Positions 21,795-28,434 of a stretch of 30,000 bases of DNA are shown here, piece by piece. The position numbers and the translations under genes are program-made. The notes under the pieces were generated by a model that did no database searches, was not told the origin of the DNA, and saw nothing but the letters and a program-made list of their open reading frames with translations. This DNA comes from Prorocentrum cordatum (taxonomy: Eukaryota; Sar; Dinophyceae; Prorocentrales; Prorocentraceae). Every line of letters starts with the position of its first letter. Position 1 is the stretch's first letter. The stretch is from NCBI GenBank assembly GCA_963575745.1, contig CAUYUJ010018653.1, positions 22,501-52,500 of the forward strand, read 5' to 3'.

Positions 21795-21965
21795 GTCGTC
21801 GTCGTCGCCGTCGCCGTCGGCCGTCGGCCGTCGGCGTCGGTTGCGGCGTCGGCGTCGGCATCACGTCGGCGTCACGTCGGCGTTGGCGTCGGCGTCGGCG
21901 TCGGCATCACGTCGGCGTCGGCGTCGGCGTCGTCGGCGGCGTCGGCGTCGGCGTCGCCGTCCCCC
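21795..21965 (+). repeat. GTCGGC hexamer/GTC trimer tract
   Basis: GTCGTCGTCGCC changes to GTCGGC and GGCGTC repeats, with three TCACGTCGGC interruptions. C-run and CCCATCCCATC follow. Confidence 0.9.
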
Positions 21966-22270
21966 CCCCCATCCCATCTGGCGGGGAAGGAGGGGGGCCT
22001 GTGGAACCCTGGACCCATCCCATCTCGGGGGGGGGAGGGCCTGTGAACCCCCGACCCGGGATTATATATAGTCCGATAGCTTGGCCAAGTTCTCACCAGT
22101 CGTTTGGCCACAGAGGCCCTTCCAAAAAAGGCAGGGATCGGCGGTGATTTGCCATAGGCATCTTCGATCCGCCGCCCCCTGTGGCGTACCACAAAGGGTA
22201 CACGGCGTGCTGGAATCTCAGTCCGTGTAAAATGTCCCGAGGGACATTCGGCCTACTACGCCAGCGACCT
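21966..22270. repeat. Duplicated CCCATCCCATC phrase and first copy of a diverged 95-bp repeat
   Basis: GGACCCATCCCATCTCGG repeats the preceding CCCATCCCATCTGGCGG with GGGCCTGTG after both. The segment at about 22079-22172 (AGCTTGGCC, GGCCACAGAGGC, CGGCGGTGATT, GCCATAGGCATC) matches 22739-22828. Confidence 0.65.
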
Positions 22271-22420
22271 GGAAGGACCCACAAACTTCCCAGTCCATCG
22301 GTCGTCTTCCCACCTCGTAAGGACCCATAAACTTCCCAGGTCGTCAGCCTTCCTGCTCCAAACGGCCCCAAGATTGCCTCCAAAGCGCCCTATAAGGACC
22401 CGTGAGCTTCCCAGGTCATC
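22271..22420. repeat. AAGGACCC...AACTTCCCAGG repeat, three copies
   Basis: Units with AAGGACCCACAAACTTCCCAG, AAGGACCCATAAACTTCCCAG and AAGGACCCGTGAGCTTCCCAG begin near 22273, 22319 and 22396, each followed by a TC(A/G)TCGG or GTCAGCCTTCC phrase. Confidence 0.7.
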
Positions 22421-22424
22421 GGTC

Positions 22425-22640
22425 TTCCAGCCCCAAGACGGCCAAGATGGCTGAAGATGGCCCACACGATGCCTCCACGACTCCACGACGTCTAAAATGG
22501 CCCCATGTGGGCCCAAGATGGCTGCAGGATGTCTCCAAGACGGCCCAAGGTGCACCCATGACGGCTCAAGATGGCCCCAAGACAACCCAAGACGGCCGGA
22601 GAGGCCCCCAACAGGCCTCCAACAGGCCTCTGAGAGAGCC
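22425..22640 (-). repeat. 10-bp repeat field next to the membrane exon
   Basis: GCCCCAAGAC, GGCCAAGATG, GCTGAAGATG, GGCCCAAGAT, ACGGCCCAAG, GATGGCCCCA decamers hold register for about 200 bp. Confidence 0.75.
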
Positions 22641-22738
22641 TCCAGCAAAGCCTGAAGAGATCTCTTCTCCTCTTCTTCTTTATTTCCGACGTGTCCCCCG
22701 AAGTGTTTCCACAACAGCTGGGGGAGCACAAGATCTGA

Positions 22739-22828
22739 TAGCTTGGTCGAACTCTGGCCACAACGTGCGGCCACAGAGGCGCTTCCAATATTCAGGAGGC
22801 GGCGGTGATTCTGCGTAGGCGCCCTCGA
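22739..22828 (-). repeat. Second copy of the 95-bp repeat, abutting the exon end
   Basis: AGCTTGGTCGA, GGCCACAGAGGCGC, CGGCGGTGATT, GCGTAGGCGCC match 22079-22172. On the minus strand this copy begins at GAGGGCGCCTA, right where channel homology ends. Confidence 0.65.
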
Positions 22829-23950
22829 TAGAACAAAGAAATATACGAAAGCAATGTAAAGCAGAAAGAGCATCACCCACATATTGCTTCCAGTTCCCTC
22901 CAGCGGCGCGGTGAGGTCTTTCCAATCAATACCCCCGGACACGGCCATCCATAGACTCAGCATTGACCGGTACAGATCCCCGTAGTACCGCACTAGATCT
23001 TCATCGTCGATTCAGTTGCCACCATAAGTACGCTCCGTCACAGACTGCGTCAAGATGACTGCGAAGACGTATATGATCATGACGAGAAGCAGGAGTGCCC
23101 ACAGAACAGATCTTCCAGCGAATATTATGGAATGCACAAGCATCCGCAGGGGCTTCAGCTGGCGAAATGTTCGGATGAGGCGAAGAAGACGGGTAAGGCG
23201 AAAGAGACGCAGCATCTTGGCCATTCCACCATTGTCGAAGGGGTTACGACCCCCACCTGAAAACATGCGAACACCGATGTCCAAAGCAATCTCGACAAGC
23301 GCAAGGAGCAGGATGGCAACGTCGAAGCAATTCCACACTCTTTCCTTCAGAAAGAAGCCTGATCTAAGCACGTAGATTCGCATCGCCACCTCCACCGCAA
23401 AAATGGAAGTGAGTGCGTAGTTAACTGCCAATAAACCATTTAGCAACTGCTCCGAGCCTGCGCCTTTGTAGGACAGGCTAGAAAGAACCTGGGTCTCAAT
23501 GCCAAGCAGAAGTGTACTCATGATGATGAGGGATGCAGATGCAAGAGAGAAATAGCGGCTTGTGACAAACAATGTGAGAGGCCTCCGATCCTCCTGAGAG
23601 GCGAGAGCATCAGAGGATTTAGCCAAACTAGTTGCCAAAGATTTCCTCACGGCCTTATTGAATGTCTTGAGGCCTTGCGCTGATGTCGTACGATTGATTT
23701 CTCCCATGCTGGAGCTCGAGCCCGAGTGGACAGACAAGTGGTGGCGACCAGTCCGGCCACGAGTCACGCCCTCCGCGTCCGCACTGAAGACGGACCCTGC
23801 AGTGCCAGGCGTGGCAAGGGAGCCCCCGCGCAACTGGTTGGCACCCTCGCTCAGGTTGGAGAGCTCGCCGTCGCTCCGGGTGCTGTTGAAGAAGACCGGC
23901 CGCGGCACCACAGCGGTCCTGGGGAGACTACAAGGTACCGATACCGCCAC
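22829..23950 (-). CDS. Voltage-gated cation channel, membrane exon (S1 to S6), with in-frame TGA
   Basis: This exon encodes one six-helix voltage-gated cation channel domain (Ion_trans family) of the plasma membrane or another membrane. Counting codons from 23950, S1 is near 135-154, S2 near 174-193, S3 near 207-226, S4 near 246-270 and S5 near 281-301. S4 has basic residues at every third position (RLFRLTRLLRLIRTFRQLK), the voltage-sensor signature. After S5 comes an in-frame TGA at 23014-23012. The same frame then continues with IDDEDLV, a pore helix with AVSGGIDW (the likely selectivity region) and S6 ending YIAFVYFFVL. The first 120 codons are Ser/Thr-rich and look cytoplasmic. The codon at 23950 is GTG and is not a believable start; an AG-G acceptor near 23921 or an ATG at 23707 are alternatives. 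Homology stops at about 22829, where the next exon should join. Family assignment is strong; the ion selectivity (Na or Ca) is not decided. Confidence 0.88.
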
Positions 23951-24594
23951 TCCCCGGGCCTCTTCCGGGGTGCGTTCTGACCAGGATTCCGAAGCGAATC
24001 CAGTGGTGGCGACGAGGGCCTCCTAGGAGGCCCAAAAAGCGGAAAACGGGGGAAGGGTAGAGGTTTGGGTACCCAGACCCCCGACGTCGTGATTTGTTCA
24101 AAACGTCGACCCCCAAAGGTCTGGACCGCTTCCCCGGGACTGGCTTTACATCCTGAGTCGTTTTTGTTGACGCTCCCGGGGTCCAGCAGGGGCCCCCGCA
24201 GGCCGAAAGTTGCGCAACAATGCCCGTCGTGCTCTTTCACGACGCGAGGAGGTCTGGGGACCTTCTCCTCCTCTGGGGTCCCAGCGGGGACCTGCTCGCC
24301 GCCGCCCGGCGCCCTCGGCACCGCGTCCTCGGCGCCGCCGACGGCACTCGGTGTGGCCGCGTGACCTCGCCGCCGCTGCGCGCCCTCGCCGCCGCCGGGC
24401 GACCCCGCCGCGGCGCCCTCCTCGCCGCCGGGGGCACTCGGCGTGGCCGCGCCCTCCTGCTGCTGCGGGGCGCTCGCCGCGCCGTCCCCGCCCACGCCGG
24501 CCAGCACCCCGCCCTCGGCCGACGTAGCCTCGGTCTCAGCCCTATCCCTGAGATTGGCCAGCCCAAGAGCGATGAGAGTCCTAGGGATGCACAC
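23951..24594 (-). other. Ala/Gly/Glu/Pro-rich open frame upstream of the channel exon; possible N-terminal exon
   Basis: An open frame on the minus strand begins with an ATG-like region (CIPRTLIALGLANLRDRAE) and continues as low-complexity Ala/Gly/Glu/Pro sequence (GGEEGAAAGSPGGGEGAQ) to about 24230. There it enters a repeated stem-loop element and loses any coding look. It lies 5' of the channel exon on the same strand and could supply an N-terminal cytoplasmic segment by splicing, but its frame differs from the membrane exon and I recognise no family. Composition alone could produce such an open frame in GC-rich DNA. Confidence 0.2.
24060..24260. repeat. Stem-loop repeat, copy 1
   Basis: Two hairpins: CGACGT (24082-24087) with ACGTCG (24103-24108), and CGTCGTG (24225-24231) with CACGACG (24238-24244) around a 6-base loop. 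Shared flanking phrases are ACCCAGACCCC and GGTCTGGACC(G/C)CTTCCCCGGGAC. Confidence 0.75.
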
Positions 24595-24669
24595 CCTCAG
24601 TAACCCGCTGGGGATCCTGAGGAGCGGGGTCGAGGCAAGGTGGTGCCAATCACGAGGATAGGGACATAC

Positions 24670-24745
24670 GCTTCAGACTGGTAAAGACCCCCCGACGTCA
24701 TGTTGCTCTCAGAGCGTCGACACCCAGAGGGCTCGACCCATTTAG
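24670..24745. repeat. Stem-loop repeat, short diverged copy 2
   Basis: CCCCCGACGTCATG...AGCGTCGACACCCAGAGG repeats only the first hairpin, with one weakened pair (GACGT against GCGTC). Confidence 0.6.
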
Positions 24746-24964
24746 CAAGGCTTCGGGCTGCGCACAGACAGCTCCCAAGGGCAGTCCCGGCTGGCCTCAG
24801 CAGGACCCCCAAGCAGCTCAGGGCGGCCTCAACACTTCAACCCTTGGGGCGCGGACCGCCCCAGGGTTGAGACCACCCTGGACTTTGCGGGGAGCCTGCT
24901 GAGGCCAGCTGGGAATAGTCTGGCGGCCTGTTGAAGCCAGCCGGGACTACTTGGGGGGGAGGCG

Positions 24965-25150
24965 TCTCCATACCCAGACCCCCGACGTCGTAACTTTTTC
25001 GCAACGTCGACACCCAGAGGTCTGGACCCCTTCCCCGGGACCGGTGTCTCGACGGTCCCGAGTCCCGGTGAGGGCCCATGGAGGCCGACGATGGTAAAAA
25101 ACCTCCTTCCCGTCACGACTTTTTCGCGACGGCGGGAAGGCCTGGGCACC
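24965..25150. repeat. Stem-loop repeat, copy 3
   Basis: CGACGT (24983-24988) pairs with ACGTCG (25004-25009). The second hairpin pairs CCTTCCCG (25105-25112) with CGGGAAGG (25133-25140). Phrases TACCCAGACCCC and AGGTCTGGACC(C)CTTCCCCGGGAC match copy 1 across about 185 bp. Confidence 0.75.
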
Positions 25151-25211
25151 GGACATGTTACCCAGGACCCGCGTTCCTTCCCGAGTCGCTCTCGTGAGGG
25201 CCCTGAGGCCC

Positions 25212-25383
25212 GGGAGGAGGAGGAGGAGGAGGAGGAGGAGGAGGAGGAGGAGGAGGAGGAGGAGGAGGAGGGAGAGGAGGAGAGGAGGAGGAGGAGGAGG
25301 AGGAGGAGGAGGAGGAGGAGGAGGAGGAGGAGGAGGAGGAGGAGGAGGAGGAGGAGGAGGAGGAGGAGGAGGAGGAGGAGGAG
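25212..25383 (+). repeat. GGA trinucleotide tract
   Basis: About 170 bp of GAG/GGA with one GGGAGAGGAGGAGAGG interruption. Confidence 0.97.
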
Positions 25384-25389
25384 GGCCCC

Positions 25390-25562
25390 CAGACGCCGGG
25401 TGGGGGGGGTCCGACGGCCTCCTGCGGCGGGCGGCCGCCGCCCGCAGGCCCCGCCGCGGCCGAGCGGCCGCTGCCGCGGAAGGCCCAGGCGGCGTCCGCG
25501 CACAGGGCCTCGCACTCCGCGGCGAGCTCGAACAGCCGCTGCCGGAAGAGGCGCGGCTGCAT
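25390..25562 (-). other. Ala/Arg-rich open frame, possible exon
   Basis: From an ATG at 25562 on the minus strand the frame reads MQPRLFRQRLFELAAECEAL and then DAAWAFRGSGRSAAA before dissolving into Gly/Pro-rich sequence and the GGA tract. The amphipathic helix-like start and third-position GC look gene-like, but the frame is short and no family was recognised. Confidence 0.2.
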
Positions 25563-25613
25563 GGCGTCGGCGGGAGGCAGGACCGCGGGCTCCCAAAAGT
25601 CCAACGCACTGTG

Positions 25614-25735
25614 AGGTCGGGCATGCCCTCCTACAGGGGGATGCTGGAGCAAAAGTGAACGAAAACGGCAAATCGTCACCAGACCATTTTCTACACTGCT
25701 TAACACTCCTCCTGCAGAGGGGCATGCCCGACTCC
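25614..25735. repeat. Imperfect inverted repeat, arms about 27 bp
   Basis: GGTCGGGCATGCCC-TCCTACAGG at 25614 is matched in inverse by CCTGCAGAGGGGCATGCCCGAC at 25711-25732; about 70 bp lie between. It may be a small non-autonomous element. Confidence 0.55.
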
Positions 25736-25744
25736 AACATATTG

Positions 25745-25872
25745 AAAACAGAGATCCCCCCGCAGGCCTGGAAGGCTGCCGCCGGGCGCGCCGGCGCCGG
25801 CAGGGGGGGACATGAATGACAGGACTGGCACCGACGATGGGGAGCTGCCTGGTGCTCACGCCCTGTGGGCCC
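25745..25872. repeat. 128-bp direct repeat, copy 1
   Basis: AAAACAGAGATCCCCCCGC through GACAGGACTGGCACCGACG to CTCACGCCCTGTGG, nearly identical to 26087-26214. The copies are offset by 342 bp. Confidence 0.9.
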
Positions 25873-26086
25873 CGCGCGGGCACCGCCGAAATGGCGTTGG
25901 GTGGGGGGTGGGCCAACAAATGCTGAAGGCCCCCCCGGACCTTGACCCGAAGGCTCGCGTGCTCAACATTCTACCCACTCTCATCCCAATGCTACTGCAG
26001 CCATTCAACCCCTCACTTCACTACATGACCCAAGGCCTGACGCGGACCCTGTTTTCCGACACGCGCAACAAGTTGCCGTGCGATGA

Positions 26087-26214
26087 AAACAGAGATCCCC
26101 CCGCAGGCCTCGAACGCTGCCGCCGGGCGCGCCAGCGCTGGCAGGGGGGGACATGAATGACAGGACTGGCACCGACGATGGGGAGCTGCCTGGTGCTCAC
26201 GCCCTGTGGCCCAG
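26087..26214. repeat. 128-bp direct repeat, copy 2, beside the recombinase gene
   Basis: Differs from copy 1 at only a few positions (for example CTCGAACGC for CTGGAAGGC). It ends about 55 bp from the recombinase stop codon and so may mark or belong to the 3' end of the retroelement. Confidence 0.9.
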
Positions 26215-26269
26215 CCCAAGGTGTGCACCCGACGTGTTGGCTGGGCGCGCAGATCCCCAACGTGGCGCC

Positions 26270-27688
26270 CTACGCAGCATCCTCTTCGCTATCGCTGTGG
26301 TCCACTATGAGCTGAGCGCAAGCGCCCGTCTCCAGCTCATGGGGCTTCATGTAAGCCATGAAGCCCGCTGACCTCCAGCCGCCGGCTGCCAAAATCTCCC
26401 ATAGCTGGCACCCCTGCGCGGCCATATCCTGCGCCGCGCCCCTACGGAACGCATGGGTACCCGTTGGGGTTCCCGTCGCAGCACTGACGTACGTCCGCGT
26501 TTCGCGCAAGAAAGTGGAATAGCCAAAGGAGAGAACGCGATCCCGGCCTGCGCGGCGAGCCCGCTCGACCGCGCAAGCGAGCCGATGCACGGCGCACATG
26601 CGCCGTCCTTGCGTGTCGCACGTGCATGTCCGGTGCAGGGTCACAGGGTCAACGCTGTTCTTGCGCGAGGCAAGAGTGACCGCCGCCTCCTGGCCATGGA
26701 CAACAATGCCCGAGTGCTTGCCATTCTGGAACGGACCGCGCCTGAGCGGGACAAGCTCGGCACCGACTCGGAACAGGAAGCCCCGAGCAATAGCAAACGC
26801 ATCACCTAGCTCGACCTTCCCGTCGGCATCCGCCTTCGAGATCATAGCTCGGACAGCGTCTCCGCGAGGAGCGGGACGGGCGACGCGCCCGGCCACTTTG
26901 CGCGTGGCCCCTTTGATCACTTGTGGCAGGCCACCGTCCCACCATACATTGGGAATGTCCAGAAACCTATGCGTCCAACGGAGGTGCTGCAAATACTTGC
27001 CCAGAGTGGGGCCGTGAGGCACAAACGCAGCAAAAGCCCTGGCGCTGTCGACCGTGACAGGGAAATGCGTCATGCGAAAGCATTCGCAAAACTCACCCCA
27101 AGCGAGCAATGCGCTTTGCACCGATTTCCACGAACCCTTAATCGTTTCCAACGCTTGGCGGCGTGAGTTTTCTTTGAAAAGCATTTCCTGGAGTTCGGAC
27201 GCATTCGCGCCGGCATGGGTCCTTTTCAGGACCGCCAATCTTTGTCGCGGTGTGCCGGTACTCGGGAATACCGCAGAGAAGCGTTCGGCAAAGGTGGGCC
27301 CACGCAACAATCTGCACCGCGAAACTTCGTCAAAGTAGTCAAGGAAACAATGCGCGACATCAAAGGCCGTGGAATGTTGCGACACCACCTGAATCCAAAC
27401 CTGGCCATCTTTCGGTTTAGGCCGCAAAGGCGACACAAGAGCGCTTTCGCGCGGAGCGCCGCGCTCCTTCTCCAGGCCTCGGGGCAACTCAGGCCTGGAC
27501 GTGGCGTGTTCGATGCTGGGCCTGTGCAGGCCAGCGCGAGAGATCCCTGCGGAAGCGCCGGAACTCCCCCTCGGGCTGCGGCTCCGCCGCGGAAGCCGGC
27601 GCACTGGCACCACCGAGCCTCGGAGAGGCGCCTCGGGGGGGTCGTCGCGGCGCAGCCCAACCGGGCGGATGGGCCTCAGTCCGGCCAT
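26270..27688 (-). CDS. Tyrosine recombinase of the retroelement
   Basis: This frame would catalyse integration of the circular DNA copy by Tyr-mediated strand exchange, as in DIRS/Ngaro elements. From the ATG at 27688 it encodes 472 residues; the frame is open further upstream to at least 28216, so the start is uncertain. The N-terminal half (TIKGSWKSVQSALLAWGEFC, then YLQHLRWTHRFLDIP) fits a SAM-like core-binding domain. The catalytic half has Arg 307 in LFRVGAELVPLRR, Lys 343 in ASRKN, HAFRRG (His 412, Arg 415), GWRSAGFMAY (Trp 438, Tyr 446), a full R-K-HxxR-W-Y set. A Cys/His cluster (CTC, then CAVH, residues 355-368) sits inside the catalytic domain. It ends with an acidic tail SDSEEDAA and TAG at 26272. 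It lies downstream of the RT-RNase H frame on the same strand, separated by about 750 bp if ATG 27688 is used, in a different frame. Confidence 0.86.
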   Translation of the reverse strand: MAGLRPIRPVGLRRDDPPEAPLRGSVVPVRRLPRRSRSPRGSSGASAGISRAGLHRPSIEHATSRPELPRGLEKERGAPRESALVSPLRPKPKDGQVWIQVVSQHSTAFDVAHCFLDYFDEVSRCRLLRGPTFAERFSAVFPSTGTPRQRLAVLKRTHAGANASELQEMLFKENSRRQALETIKGSWKSVQSALLAWGEFCECFRMTHFPVTVDSARAFAAFVPHGPTLGKYLQHLRWTHRFLDIPNVWWDGGLPQVIKGATRKVAGRVARPAPRGDAVRAMISKADADGKVELGDAFAIARGFLFRVGAELVPLRRGPFQNGKHSGIVVHGQEAAVTLASRKNSVDPVTLHRTCTCDTQGRRMCAVHRLACAVERARRAGRDRVLSFGYSTFLRETRTYVSAATGTPTGTHAFRRGAAQDMAAQGCQLWEILAAGGWRSAGFMAYMKPHELETGACAQLIVDHSDSEEDAA

Positions 27689-28434
27689 GCGGGAGGGGCC
27701 CTGCAGGCGGCCCGGGACTACTCGAGCCACGCGACGCGGCGCGCGGCGCACATCGCCATGCCCTGTGCGTGTCTCGAACACGCCTTCAGACAACAAGGCA
27801 CGGTACCTGGCGAGATGCCCCTGGATAGGCCCAGGGATGTCCAGTGAACATGATCGACCCACAAACCCGGAAAGGGGAAAAAAACATGTAAGGCAAGGCG
27901 CCGGGGCCAAACAGCAAAAGGAGAACCCTGGGCCTGCGCCCTTTCCGGGAAAAAAGCCACCTCTCTGCTCGTCTGCCGCGCCTAACACAGAGGATAGGCC
28001 GGCACACCGAAAACTGAGGTTACGCCTACTTCCTCGGCGGGCGACTCTGCGGCAAGTTAAAGATCTTAAGGCCGCACAATTACAAGCAGCAGCGTGGAAT
28101 GGGAATGCAAAGTCATTCACTTGCGGGGACGGAATTTCACCCCGCACAGCCGGGAAACACAGCACACACACGAGACAAGCATGTACCTGCGCGCGCGGGA
28201 GGAGCACGCCGAGCACGCCAGCGCACTCGGAGCGCGCGGAATGGAGCGACGAGGGGAGGGGGAGCGGCGACAGAGGGGGACAGAGGACAGGGGGACAAGG
28301 GGAGGGGGAAGGAAGGGCAGGGGGAGGGGAAAGGAAGACCGGGAGAGCAAGGCGACAGCAGAGAGAAGCAACAACGAAGAAAAAAGATGAAATGGTGGCC
28401 CTTTCTGTCTCTCCCTCTCCGTATCAGGCCGGCG
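27689..28434 (-). other. Spacer between RNase H and recombinase frames, with a polypurine tract
   Basis: The minus strand stays open in the recombinase frame through most of this stretch, but the predicted residues (Cys/Arg-rich, no motif) do not look like a known domain. At 28255-28340 the plus strand is almost purely purine (GAGGGG, AGGGGGA, AAGGAAG repeats). It may hold the 5' part of the recombinase, an untranslated spacer, or internal cis sequences of the element. Confidence 0.4.

Larger units (their letters stand above)
16509..22828 (-). other. Intron of the channel gene, about 6.3 kb, rich in simple repeats
   Basis: The interval is bounded by the two channel exons whose protein sequences are contiguous in the family, so on the minus strand it must be spliced out if the gene is expressed. 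Reading along the plus strand it contains 10-bp repeats (16650-16850), a TTAGC to ATAGC pentamer tract (17000-17720), 10-bp repeats in opposite orientations (17790-18070 and 18320-18500), a GGA tract, a 2.9-kb AGGNNN array, GTCGGC repeats and more 10-bp repeats (22420-22640). No separate gene was recognised inside it. The boundaries are accurate to a few bases only. Confidence 0.75.

Noticed and set aside
18372-21864. Long open frames giving Met-Pro, Gly-Ile, Arg-Asn or Leu-Phe repeats
   Set aside because: They are translations of the hexamer array; all frames of both strands are open for the same reason.
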